Positions 1 to 7,171 of a stretch of DNA of 9,921 nucleotides are shown here, in pieces (the stretch's first letter is position 1; the number at the start of each line of letters is the position of its first letter). Location: positions 1 to 9,921 of the forward strand of contig JAHHUA010000056.1 of NCBI GenBank assembly GCA_020024235.1, given 5' to 3'. A program made the translations under genes and the position numbers. Under the pieces are notes generated by a model. The model had not been told where the DNA came from and did not search any database. It was given only the letters and a program-made list of their open reading frames with translations. The stretch is from Oscillospiraceae bacterium. GTDB lineage: Bacteria; Bacillota; Clostridia; Oscillospirales; Ruminococcaceae.

Positions 1-47
1 AAAAATAACAGAAGAATAATTTTCGGAATTAAACTCGTGTTAAAATT

Positions 48-90
48 ACGGGCACACACCCTACTCTGATTAACAAGGTGCCTGTATTTT
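48..90 (+). terminator. possible terminator hairpin of an off-window gene
   Basis: Positions 48-55 (ACGGGCAC) can pair with 78-85 (GTGCCTGT) as an 8-bp stem. One pair is a G-U wobble in plus-strand RNA. The loop is 22 nt and an ATTTT tail follows. The large loop and short T-run make this a weak candidate. It could end a rightward gene lying left of the window. The rest of 1-148 shows no coding frame or other structure I can support. Confidence 0.25.
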
Positions 91-135
91 AAATATAAAG
101 CAGTCTAAAAAACTGTTTAAATATTCTTAAATAAT

Positions 136-188
136 ATTTAAACAAATAAAATGGTTTGCCCACTGTATTATACAGCAGCAAACCATTT
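136..188 (-). terminator. terminator hairpin downstream of the padR-like gene
   Basis: A perfect 11-bp inverted repeat joins 149-159 (AAATGGTTTGC) and 178-188 (GCAAACCATTT). Inside it is a second 5-bp stem, CTGTA-TTA-TACAG at 163-175. Read leftward, the stem is followed by a T-rich stretch (TTTATTTGTTT), which fits a rho-independent terminator. It lies about 120 nt past the stop of the leftward PadR-family gene, with no gene in between. Read rightward, the tail is AACTATATATTTT, so it may work weakly both ways. Nothing else is recognisable between 189 and 306. Confidence 0.5.
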
Positions 189-306
189 AACTATATATTT
201 TATTAAACACAGAAATTATAAACCCAATATATCACTGAATAATCCTATAAAATTTTATATCAGCTTTGACTGTAAGATTAATGTGAAGTAAAAAATTAAA
301 AAATAT

Positions 307-609
307 TTACAGTTCACTGATAAGCTCGTTAATTTTTTCTTTTGCTGATTTTAAAACTATAATGCCTTCTTCAGTGGCAGAATAGTATTTGCGAATTTTA
401 CCGTTAACATTTTTACTTGTTACAGTAAGCATTCCGCTTTTCTCCAAATTATGAAAAATCGGATAAAGAGTTCCGGCACTGATGTCATAACCATGCTGTT
501 GTAACTCTTCAATCATCCATGTGCCATAGATTGGTTTTTTGGCTGCATGATGAAGTATATGAATTTCTATAAATGCCAAAAATAATTTTCTCAGGACTTT
601 ATCTTGCAT
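307..609 (-). CDS. PadR-family transcriptional regulator
   Basis: This 100-residue protein has the size and layout of the short (subfamily-2) PadR regulators, small winged-helix dimers that repress nearby transport or resistance genes. Residues about 28-80 form the winged helix. The recognition region reads GTWMIEELQQHGYDISAGTLYP, characteristic of the family, followed by the wing (KIRKYYSATEEG). A C-terminal helix (residues 83-100) would give the dimer interface. A ribosome site AAGGAGC lies about 7 nt before the ATG. The gene is divergent from the fetA/fetB-like pair across 115 bp containing two short inverted repeats, so it probably represses that pair and itself. The ligand is unknown. 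The family call is secure; the target is inferred from position. Confidence 0.9.
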   Translation of the reverse strand: MQDKVLRKLFLAFIEIHILHHAAKKPIYGTWMIEELQQHGYDISAGTLYPIFHNLEKSGMLTVTSKNVNGKIRKYYSATEEGIIVLKSAKEKINELISEL

Positions 610-627
610 TTTAGCTGCTCCTTATGA

Positions 628-717
628 TATAATAATATCGAATTTCGATTTCGCGTTTAGATATCAATATCAAATCTTAACATTATTATACAATACTTCC
701 CACAAATAGTAAAGGAG
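628..717. promoter_or_regulatory. divergent padR/fetA control region with two short dyads
   Basis: The gap between the PadR gene and the transporter pair contains ATCGA-ATT-TCGAT (637-649) and GATAT-CA-ATATC (660-671). Both have 5-bp arms and share ATATC/GATAT-type half-sites, as often reported for PadR operators. TATTAT at 684-689 could be the rightward -10, and ATAATA at 629-634 the leftward one on the other strand. I see no good -35 for either. AAAGGAG at 711-717 is the fetA ribosome site, 7 nt before its ATG. The operator role is inference. Confidence 0.45.
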
Positions 718-724
718 ATAGTAA

Positions 725-1357
725 ATGTACTTATTTGCTTCAAGTTCTGACTTGCAATTTAAAAATTGTATTAAATATCCGGAAATTTATATACCTGAAA
801 ATAGTTTTACTTTTCTCACAGGAAAAAGTGGCTGCGGAAAAAGTACCTATTTAAAAATGCTCAATCGAACTGTTTTACCACAAAACGGTTCAATTTTATA
901 TTGGGGAAAAGATTTAAAAGAATATCCTATACTGCCATACCGTCGGGAGGTTCTTCTTGTTCCCCAGGATGTGTTTCTTTTAGATGGTACTATTCGGGAA
1001 AATTTTGATTTATATTATAGTTCCAGAGGAGATTCAGTTTTATCAAACAAGGAAATTTGTCATTTTCTTCAAATTTGCTGTAGTGAGTTTTCTCCGGAGG
1101 ATACCTGTATGAAAATGTCAGGCGGAGAACGACAACGAGTTTTTCAGGCAATTTTTCTTTCCCTTGCTGATAAAGTTCTGCTTTTAGATGAACCCACAGC
1201 TGCATTAGATGAAAAAACATCGGATATGTTTATACAAAATATCAGACAATACTGCAAACAGAAGAAAATTACGGTTTTGTGTGTATCACACAGTACAAAA
1301 TTAGCGGAAAGTTATGCTGATACAGTCATTAGATTGGAGGAACCAAATCATGAATAA
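725..1357 (+). CDS. fetA: FetA-like ABC transporter ATP-binding protein
   Basis: A single nucleotide-binding domain of 210 residues, about the length of E. coli FetA (YbbL). All ATPase motifs are present: Walker A GKSGCGKST (33-41), Q-loop Gln81, signature MSGGERQR (131-138, Met for the usual Leu), Walker B VLLLDEP (151-157), D-loop AALD (159-162) and H-loop His189. It has no membrane segment and would sit on the cytoplasmic face of the FetB permease. The assignment rests mainly on the following gene, a clear FetB/UPF0014 permease whose start overlaps this stop by 8 nt (ATGAATAA), implying translational coupling. E. coli FetAB has been linked to iron export and peroxide resistance. The substrate here is inferred and could be another metal. 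Confidence 0.83.
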   Translation: MYLFASSSDLQFKNCIKYPEIYIPENSFTFLTGKSGCGKSTYLKMLNRTVLPQNGSILYWGKDLKEYPILPYRREVLLVPQDVFLLDGTIRENFDLYYSSRGDSVLSNKEICHFLQICCSEFSPEDTCMKMSGGERQRVFQAIFLSLADKVLLLDEPTAALDEKTSDMFIQNIRQYCKQKKITVLCVSHSTKLAESYADTVIRLEEPNHE

Positions 1358-2141
1358 TATGGAAATTTCATTAACCCGGTTTTCACTTATCTATGTTCTT
1401 TTGCTTTTAGTATTATTTATAATGAAAAAATGCCGTATTGACCAGACCAAACTGGTTTTTATTGCCAGTATGAAAATGACTCTGCAACTGGTTATAGCGG
1501 GTTTTCTTATCCAATATATTTTTAAAGTTGATAATCCCCTATTTACGATTATATATCTAGGTGCAATGATTACATTTACCATACATAGAATACTTTCAAA
1601 AAATAAAGAACTAAACAAAAAATTTAAGTTTATGATAGCTGTTTCTGTTTCTTTTTCGGGATTTTTTGTCATTGGATATTTTATTGGGGTGGTAATCGGA
1701 CAAAATATTTTTAACCCACAATTTGTCATTCCTATTGCAGGTATGCTTTTAGGCAATACCATGACAGCAGTTATACTTGGACTAAAATCATTTAAAGAAT
1801 CTTTAATCGGTCAGCAAAACAGAATTAACGCACTGCTTTGTGCCGGAGTTTCCGCTAAAAATATTTTGCTGCCTTTTGTAAAACAGGCTTTAGAAACAGC
1901 AACACTTCCAACTCTTAATTCCATGCTGGGTATGGGTATCGTTTTTCTTCCGGGAATGATGACAGGTCAAATTCTTTCCGGTACAATTCCCATAACAGCT
2001 ATTCTTTATCAAGTTGCCATTATGATTGGTATTTGCACAGCAATTTTTCTATCCTGTTTTGGAGCTTTGTATTTTGGATATCAAACATTATTTGACAAAC
2101 AACTACAAATTATAGAATTAAATCAAACCAAAAAAGAATAA
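1350..2141 (+). CDS. fetB: FetB-like (UPF0014) ABC exporter permease
   Basis: A 263-residue integral membrane protein of the UPF0014/FetB family, which includes E. coli YbbM/FetB and plant ALS3. Hydrophobic segments lie near residues 9-26, 36-57, 63-80, 93-116, 122-145, 194-215 and 217-245. Family hallmarks are GMLLGNTM (131-138) and PTLNSMLGMGIVFLPGMMTG (187-206). I chose the ATG at 1350 because GGAGG at 1336-1340 sits 9 nt before it. The same frame opens further left at 1314, but that would overlap fetA deeply and adds no conserved sequence. It pairs with the preceding ATPase to form the transporter. Iron or another metal is the likely substrate from the family; nothing in the sequence fixes which. 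Transcription ends at the hairpin 10 nt after the stop. Confidence 0.9.
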   Translation: MNNMEISLTRFSLIYVLLLLVLFIMKKCRIDQTKLVFIASMKMTLQLVIAGFLIQYIFKVDNPLFTIIYLGAMITFTIHRILSKNKELNKKFKFMIAVSVSFSGFFVIGYFIGVVIGQNIFNPQFVIPIAGMLLGNTMTAVILGLKSFKESLIGQQNRINALLCAGVSAKNILLPFVKQALETATLPTLNSMLGMGIVFLPGMMTGQILSGTIPITAILYQVAIMIGICTAIFLSCFGALYFGYQTLFDKQLQIIELNQTKKE

Positions 2142-2150
2142 TAAATTTAC

Positions 2151-2186
2151 AAAACAACAGTGATTTTGCCACTGTTGTTTTTATTT
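2151..2186. terminator. bidirectional terminator between fetB and the ATC-hydrolase-like gene
   Basis: A perfect 12-bp stem pairs 2151-2162 (AAAACAACAGTG) with 2170-2181 (CACTGTTGTTTT) around a 7-nt loop. Rightward it runs into TTTTTATTTT, a strong intrinsic terminator for fetA/fetB. Leftward the stem ends in TTTTG, so it can also end the convergent gene, whose stop codon begins at the right foot of the stem. Confidence 0.88.
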
Positions 2187-2774
2187 TCTGCTAAATCTAA
2201 AATCGCATTTTTTACCGCCCTCTGCCAAAGTAGTGGTGCGTTTCAAATTAAGTCCCATAATATCGGCAAAAAGATAATCCAATTTGCACAAGTATTTAGC
2301 CAATTCAGGGCAGCCTTCATCTCGGCACAGTTTGCAGATTCCACATTCTAAATAATCATAACCTAAATCAAATTTACCATTTCCTGACACAACATCTACT
2401 ACCCAATCATTTTCATAAATTTTTTGATGAGTGCTTTCTGCCCATTTTTTCTGTTTTTCAATTCTCTTAGGGGCAAGATAATGTTCAGCATCTCCCATAA
2501 CAATGCTGAACATTTTGCTGTTGCGAAGACCTTCTGACATAATTTCAAAGTTTTTATCGGGAGACAGGTCATCAACTCGGTTCATGGCAATAAACCAAGC
2601 CGCCAACGCATATGCACTCAAAAGCTGATTTTTTTTTCCTATATCTTTAGCATTTAACATAATTTGACGGTATTCAGATAGAATGGCTTTTCTCATTGCT
2701 GCCGTTTTTGCTGAATCTTTTGTAATCTGATACATTGCCTTTCCCATAACATATAAAGTTATGTTGTTTTTCAT
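2181..2774 (-). CDS. L-2-amino-thiazoline-4-carboxylic acid (ATC) hydrolase family protein
   Basis: This 197-residue soluble protein has no signal peptide or membrane segment. I recognise the family from its C-terminal half: ECGICKLCRDEGCPELAKYLCKLD (143-166) with cysteines at 144, 147, 150, 155 and 163, and the ending CDFRF (190-194). Proteins of this kind are annotated as ATC-hydrolase-like after an enzyme that opens thiazoline-4-carboxylate to cysteine derivatives. Most clostridial members are uncharacterised, so the reaction is not established here. The cysteine cluster could bind a metal or be catalytic. GAGGTGATA just upstream of the ATG is a good ribosome site. An 8-bp dyad lies in its leader. 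The methyltransferase-like gene is 113 bp upstream on the same strand with no clear terminator between, so read-through is possible. Confidence 0.78.
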   Translation of the reverse strand: MKNNITLYVMGKAMYQITKDSAKTAAMRKAILSEYRQIMLNAKDIGKKNQLLSAYALAAWFIAMNRVDDLSPDKNFEIMSEGLRNSKMFSIVMGDAEHYLAPKRIEKQKKWAESTHQKIYENDWVVDVVSGNGKFDLGYDYLECGICKLCRDEGCPELAKYLCKLDYLFADIMGLNLKRTTTLAEGGKKCDFRFSRK

Positions 2775-2805
2775 ATTATCACCTCATAATCAGCACAATG
2801 TTATT

Positions 2806-2832
2806 TTATATCAAAAGTGTTTGCTGATATAA
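2806..2832. promoter_or_regulatory. 8-bp dyad upstream of the ATC-hydrolase-like gene
   Basis: TTATATCA (2806-2813) and TGATATAA (2825-2832) form a perfect inverted repeat with an 11-bp spacer, about 32 bp before the start codon. The left arm contains a possible leftward -10 (TATAAA, 2805-2810), so a bound protein would block that promoter. A second, smaller dyad, TTTATG-ATG-CATAAA, lies at 2851-2865. The binding protein is unknown. Confidence 0.35.
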
Positions 2833-2887
2833 TTTTTCTGCTGTTAAACATTTATGATGCATAAAATCATTCTTCTTATTTGTTTTT

Positions 2888-3373
2888 TTATGTTTTTTTG
2901 GGAAACCATGGAATACATCTGTTGACATTCTTACAATAATCTATATAGGTTTTTCCATACAACTCTGTCAGCCATTTTTCTTCGGTTAATTTAACCAAAA
3001 GCACCATCATAACATAATAAACCAGACACATAGGAAGTAAACACAAATTCCCATTCCAAAAAATCAGTCCCCACATGATAAACATTCCGGCAGTATATAT
3101 AGGATTGCGTACCCATGCATAAGCACCGTCAGTAACCAGTTTGTTTTCTTTGATATTTTTTTCTAACTTCACTATTATTACAGCATTAAACCACAACAGA
3201 CCACCAATTAGTATAAACATAACAGCTAAAATTTTCCCGAAAATATTCCAAAAAGATAGCCTTATGTCAGGAATAAAATTAAAATGAGTCATAACAAATC
3301 CCAAACAGGTTAATGCTGATATGGAAATAATATACACAGGACCATAAGCAAAAACAGAAAGATGTTTTTTCAT
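2888..3373 (-). CDS. isoprenylcysteine carboxyl methyltransferase (ICMT/PEMT)-like membrane protein
   Basis: A 161-residue protein with about four hydrophobic segments (near 10-30, 44-68, 95-107 and 110-128). It carries the ICMT/phospholipid-methyltransferase signature: LVTDGAYAWVRNPIYTAGMF (79-98), then the conserved Glu pair EE (131-132) and YGKTYIDYCKNVNRCIPWF (139-157). Family members use S-adenosylmethionine to methylate carboxyl groups or lipids at the membrane. Bacteria do not make prenylated CaaX proteins of the eukaryotic type, so the substrate is unknown. AAAGGA precedes the ATG. Its promoter carries the AGTTAG-N6-CTAACT operator also found before the transporter remnant at 7172-7423, so it may share a regulator with the transporter locus. 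No clear terminator follows. Confidence 0.82.
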   Translation of the reverse strand: MKKHLSVFAYGPVYIISISALTCLGFVMTHFNFIPDIRLSFWNIFGKILAVMFILIGGLLWFNAVIIVKLEKNIKENKLVTDGAYAWVRNPIYTAGMFIMWGLIFWNGNLCLLPMCLVYYVMMVLLVKLTEEKWLTELYGKTYIDYCKNVNRCIPWFPKKT

Positions 3374-3394
3374 AATAACATAATCCTTTCAATT

Positions 3395-3414
3395 TAGTTA
3401 GTTTAAGCTAACTA
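3395..3414. promoter_or_regulatory. operator copy A (AGTTAG-N6-CTAACT)
   Basis: AGTTAGTTTAAGCTAACT (3396-3413) is a dyad with 7-bp arms, one mismatch and a 4-bp centre, extended by one more pair (T3395/A3414). It lies two bases downstream of the -10 of the methyltransferase-like gene and covers the expected transcription start, so a bound repressor would block initiation. It matches operator copy B at 7415-7432 in 16 of 18 positions. I do not know the regulator. Confidence 0.7.
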
Positions 3415-3415
3415 C

Positions 3416-3444
3416 ATAATATCATATATATTCTATATTTTCAA
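3416..3444 (-). promoter_or_regulatory. sigma-A promoter of the ICMT-like gene
   Basis: Read leftward, TTGAAA (3439-3444) is followed after exactly 17 bp by TATTAT (3416-3421), a near-consensus housekeeping promoter. The ATG is about 43 nt below the -10. The remaining leader holds the operator and the ribosome site. Confidence 0.75.
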
Positions 3445-3538
3445 TCCTAATTAATTCCTTTAAGCAAAAAATATATAAGATTTTATATTAAATTATATTT
3501 AAAATCACCTCATTATTCTGTGTCTGAAAATGCGGCAT

Positions 3539-3583
3539 AAAAAATAATCAGAAGCGATTATTTATCACTACCGATTATTTTTT
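3539..3583 (-). terminator. terminator of the ABC transporter operon
   Basis: On the minus strand, AAAAAATAATC (3583-3573) can pair with GATTATTTTTT (3549-3539). A second left arm, AAATAATC (3563-3556), gives a tighter 8-bp stem with a 6-nt loop and the same T-run. Either fold ends the leftward ABC operon about 10 nt after its stop. The rest of the gap up to the methyltransferase promoter is plain AT-rich sequence. Confidence 0.65.
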
Positions 3584-3593
3584 ATAATAAGTT

Positions 3594-5327
3594 TTACAGT
3601 TTCCAGCTTACGGCAAGTTCTCTTTGATTTACAAACCGTTTGTAAATTCCATCTTCTGCCATTAATTCTTCATGTTTGCCTTTTTGAACAATTTTACCTT
3701 CATCTAGTACCAAAATTTGATCGGCATTTTGAACTGTTTTCAGTCGGTGTGCAATCATTATAATGGTTTTTTCTTTGGTTAATTCATAAATTGCAGACAG
3801 TAGTTCCTGCTCATTTTCAGGATCCACATTTGCTGTTGCTTCATCTAAAATGATAATGGGAGCATCTTTCATAATTGCCCGTGCTATGGATAGCCTTTGT
3901 TTTTCTCCTCCGGACAAAGAGTCCCCGCTTTCGCTAATGACAGTATCATAGCCATCGGGAAGTGCCATAATAAATTCATGACATCTTGCTCTTTTTGCAG
4001 CGGAAATTACAGTTTCCATAGAAGTATCAGGCTGACCAAAGCGTATATTGTTGGCTATTGTATCCTTAAACAAATAAACATTTTGAAAAACAAAACTGAA
4101 ATTTCTCATCAGTGCATCCATACTGTATTCCTTAATATTTCTTCCGCCAAGGCTGACTGAGCCGCTGTCCACATCCCAAAATCGAGAAAGAAGATGACAT
4201 AGTGTGGTTTTTCCGCTTCCGGAAGGACCTACAATGGCTGTTGTTGTTTTTTCCGGAATAGTAACTGATACATCATTGATAATTTTCTTCTCATCATATG
4301 CAAAATCAATATGTTCTGCCTTTAATTCAAAAGATTTGGGACATTCGTCAACACCGTCAATATCCATAGTTGGTAAATCTAAAATTTCATTTGCCCTATT
4401 TACACTTAAATCAACAACACGAATTAATGCAGAGTAATTTCCTGCCTTTTCCAAGCCTTCCATAATTACAAAAGAACAAATAAGCAGCATAATACAATTT
4501 AACAGTGTCATACTGCCGCTGGTATAAAAGAAAATTGAAGCGATTGACATAACAATACCAATCATTTTTGCTATAAAACTTTGTACTGTTAAATATGGAA
4601 TTAAAGTAAGTTCCATATCTGTGTTAGCTTTTGCATTTTCATCGATAGTGGATTCCAGTTTCTTATTGTATTTTCCTGACAGATGGTAGGATTTTACCTC
4701 GGATATACCTTTAATATATTCCAAAACTTTTTCTACAACCGATGTATCAGATAAAACTTTCTTTTCTGAACAGGTTTGTGAAACCTCTTGCATTATTGTA
4801 TTGGCAAGTATATATAATGCCAAACCCAATACTATTAAAACACCTATTCTCCAATCAAAAAAGAACATCATCACAGTTACAACACCTGTCAGAAAAACTC
4901 CGCTTGTAACTAACATAACAACTCTTGTACCTACATCGGATAAACTTTCCATGGTATTTGTAGTAACAGATGTGATTTTTCCCAAGCTGTTTTCATTAAA
5001 ATATCCCATTGGAAGATAACGCATATGTTCAGCAATTTCCATTCTCTTGTCGGCAGCAGTGCCATAACCTGCTTCTGTCTGTAACATAGTTGAGCGATAA
5101 TTAATAATAGATGAACCTAAAACCGACACCAGCATAATTCCAAAAGATGTCCAAATATCCTTATTTGTAATTGTTCCGTTTAATATTGCTGTCAGCATAA
5201 CTCCTATTGCAGGAATTTTAAGTGCGCCAAACAAAGATGAAAAAACGCTGAGCACTATGGATAGATAAAATTTCCTGCGATTTTCCCTGCTGCAAAAATA
5301 AAAGAATTTTTTAAAAGTTTTATACAT
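3594..5327 (-). CDS. ABC half-transporter, YbtQ/IrtB-like (exporter fold, second subunit)
   Basis: A 577-residue half-transporter: six membrane segments within about 20-292, then an ATPase domain. ATPase motifs are A-loop Tyr344, Walker A GPSGSGKTT (367-375), Q-loop Gln415, signature LSGGEKQR (471-478), Walker B IIILDE with catalytic Glu496 and H-loop His527. All are canonical, so both composite ATP sites of the pair should be active. The stretch SRFWDVDSGSV (381-391) after Walker A is typical of YbtP/YbtQ and IrtA/IrtB proteins, which import ferric siderophores despite an exporter fold. Its ATG overlaps the stop of the preceding subunit by 8 nt (ATGTATAA), with GGAGGTG upstream, implying coupled synthesis of a heterodimer. 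No siderophore-synthesis gene is in view. Drug or peptide export cannot be excluded. Confidence 0.85.
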   Translation of the reverse strand: MYKTFKKFFYFCSRENRRKFYLSIVLSVFSSLFGALKIPAIGVMLTAILNGTITNKDIWTSFGIMLVSVLGSSIINYRSTMLQTEAGYGTAADKRMEIAEHMRYLPMGYFNENSLGKITSVTTNTMESLSDVGTRVVMLVTSGVFLTGVVTVMMFFFDWRIGVLIVLGLALYILANTIMQEVSQTCSEKKVLSDTSVVEKVLEYIKGISEVKSYHLSGKYNKKLESTIDENAKANTDMELTLIPYLTVQSFIAKMIGIVMSIASIFFYTSGSMTLLNCIMLLICSFVIMEGLEKAGNYSALIRVVDLSVNRANEILDLPTMDIDGVDECPKSFELKAEHIDFAYDEKKIINDVSVTIPEKTTTAIVGPSGSGKTTLCHLLSRFWDVDSGSVSLGGRNIKEYSMDALMRNFSFVFQNVYLFKDTIANNIRFGQPDTSMETVISAAKRARCHEFIMALPDGYDTVISESGDSLSGGEKQRLSIARAIMKDAPIIILDEATANVDPENEQELLSAIYELTKEKTIIMIAHRLKTVQNADQILVLDEGKIVQKGKHEELMAEDGIYKRFVNQRELAVSWKL

Positions 5328-7080
5328 TCTTCACACCTCCGTATAAACTGTCTTTTGCAGATATATGGGCATTCCAAAGCTTCTGATAAACAGGACAGGA
5401 ATTAAGCAGTTTTTCATGAGTGCCTTTTCCTGCAATATTTCCTTTTTCAACTACTGCTATTTGGTCAGCATCTGTAATTGTGGAAAGCCTATGAGCTATT
5501 ACAATCAGTGTTTTTCCTTTTACAAGTTTTGCAACAGATGCCTGAATAATTGCCTCATTTTCCGGGTCTGTATAGGCTGTAGCTTCATCTAAAATAACAA
5601 TAGGTGCATTTTTCAGCATAGCTCTTGCAATACAAATTCTTTGTTTTTCTCCTCCGGAAAGATGATCACCGCCACTACCCACAACTGTTTTAAAACCATT
5701 TTCCAATCCCATAATAAAATCAAAACAGCCACAGTCTTTTGCAGCCTGCTTAACCTCTTCATCTGTTGCAGTTGGTTTACCCATACGGATATTTTCCATA
5801 ATAGTATCATCAAAAAGGAAATTATCCTGGGACACATATGCCACCAAACTGTAATACTGCCCAGCTGAGAGTTTTTTTATATCTGTGCCGCCTATACAAA
5901 CACTGCCTGATTTTACATCCCAAAATGAAGCAATTAACTTTGCTATGGTGGATTTTCCTCCGCCGGATGGACCTACCAAAGCGTTTACTGTGCCTTCTTT
6001 AAAAGTTAAATCTATCCCATGAAGTACTTCTTTTTCATTATAACCAAAACATACTTTATCTAAAGTAATTGTATGATTTTCAGGTTCAGGCTGCTTGGTT
6101 TGAGGGCGTATCATTTCTTTTGCATCTATAATAGAGATAACCTCACCAAGAACTGTGCCTAATTTTGCAATATCATCACTAAATGCCATACAGTTTAAAA
6201 TAGGAGTAATCAGTCCCATTGCAAGAATTGTTATCAAAATAAAATTTGATACAGACAATGAACCGCCCCGTACCAGCAACCCACCTACAGGAAGAACAGT
6301 AATCAAAGTAGCAGGCATAATATTCATTGCAAATGTAAAATAAACATTGCTTTTTCTCATCCAATCTACATAGCTGGCTGCACCTTCTTTGGTTGCTGCA
6401 ACAAATTTATCATATGAACTTTTGGCCTTGCCAAAAACTTTTATTACTTCAATACCATCTATGTATTCAACAGCTGTATCATTAAGGTTTTTAGTTGCAC
6501 ACACTGTGCGTTTATAATTTTTTTCATATCCTATCATCATGCACATATAACAGACTATACCAATAGGAAAAGTAATTAAAGAAACCAATGCCATTCTAAA
6601 GTCAATAATCAAAAGATAAATAAGTGTAGCCAAAACCGCACACAAATTTGCTGTCATTTCTGGAATTATATGGGCAAGTGTTGTTTCAATACTGTCAATT
6701 CGTTCTACAAGAATATTTTTCAGATTTCCTGAACCTAAATTTTTGACTTCACCTAAAGGCATTCTTTCCAATTTAAGCAATCCTCTTTTACGAATACTGG
6801 CAAGAACTGCAAAAGTTGCAACATGGGAACATGAAGTAGAAAACCCATGAAAAAGTACACGCAAAATCCAAATTGCAGCCATAATCAGGCAATCTGTCAT
6901 GTAACTTTTAAAATTCATGTTGCCTCCAAGTAAATTTCCGATTATACGTGCCATTATAACAAATGGAATCATTTGACAAATTGTACCTATAATTGCATAA
7001 ATTACACTGAAAATATAGTATTTGCGTTTTTGACCTGCAAACTCCATAATCCATGCAAAAGTTCCTTTTTCTTTTTTCAC
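5320..7080 (-). CDS. ABC half-transporter, YbtP/IrtA-like (exporter fold, first subunit)
   Basis: A 586-residue half-transporter. Membrane segments lie near 21-47, 62-80, 141-160, 163-184, 248-270 and 275-297. The ATPase domain has A-loop Tyr347, Walker A GPSGGGKST (370-378), Q-loop Gln418, signature LSGGEKQR (474-481), Walker B IVILDE with Glu499, the unusual D-loop region YTDPENE (503-509) and His530. SFWDVKSGSV (385-394) again places it with the siderophore-importer-like branch. The start is GTG at 7080, chosen because AAGGAGG lies 7 nt before it and the reading begins MKKEKGTF, as in relatives. It is followed with an 8-nt overlap by its partner. Upstream are an ECF ATPase remnant and a TetR gene with no terminator in between, so the TetR promoter probably drives it. 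The substrate is inferred, not shown. Confidence 0.85.
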   Translation of the reverse strand: MKKEKGTFAWIMEFAGQKRKYYIFSVIYAIIGTICQMIPFVIMARIIGNLLGGNMNFKSYMTDCLIMAAIWILRVLFHGFSTSCSHVATFAVLASIRKRGLLKLERMPLGEVKNLGSGNLKNILVERIDSIETTLAHIIPEMTANLCAVLATLIYLLIIDFRMALVSLITFPIGIVCYMCMMIGYEKNYKRTVCATKNLNDTAVEYIDGIEVIKVFGKAKSSYDKFVAATKEGAASYVDWMRKSNVYFTFAMNIMPATLITVLPVGGLLVRGGSLSVSNFILITILAMGLITPILNCMAFSDDIAKLGTVLGEVISIIDAKEMIRPQTKQPEPENHTITLDKVCFGYNEKEVLHGIDLTFKEGTVNALVGPSGGGKSTIAKLIASFWDVKSGSVCIGGTDIKKLSAGQYYSLVAYVSQDNFLFDDTIMENIRMGKPTATDEEVKQAAKDCGCFDFIMGLENGFKTVVGSGGDHLSGGEKQRICIARAMLKNAPIVILDEATAYTDPENEAIIQASVAKLVKGKTLIVIAHRLSTITDADQIAVVEKGNIAGKGTHEKLLNSCPVYQKLWNAHISAKDSLYGGVKNV

Positions 7081-7171
7081 TTAACTTCCTCCTTACTAAC
7101 TGCTGAATACTCAGACTTTGTTTCAAAAAATGTTTAATTTTCTTAATGCCTTTTTTATTTATTGGGTAACT

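Noticed and set aside
48..85. tRNA or group II intron end at the left edge
   Set aside because: The GGCAC/GTGCC pairing lacks cloverleaf arms, a T-loop motif or intron domain V features; treated only as a weak hairpin.
1314..1349. Longer FetB N-terminus from 1314
   Set aside because: No ribosome site before it and it would overlap fetA by 44 nt; GGAGG is correctly spaced before 1350.
1391..1762. Long open frame on the minus strand inside fetB
   Set aside because: It is antisense to a strongly recognised membrane protein, has no ribosome site, and its protein resembles nothing; a shadow of an AT-rich membrane gene.
2160..2351. Rightward open frame opposite the ATC-hydrolase-like gene
   Set aside because: It begins inside the terminator hairpin and has no ribosome site; antisense shadow.
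3539..3583. Three GATTATT/AATAATC units as a possible repeat array
   Set aside because: They are better explained as alternative arms of one terminator hairpin with a T-run; too short and irregular for CRISPR or iterons.
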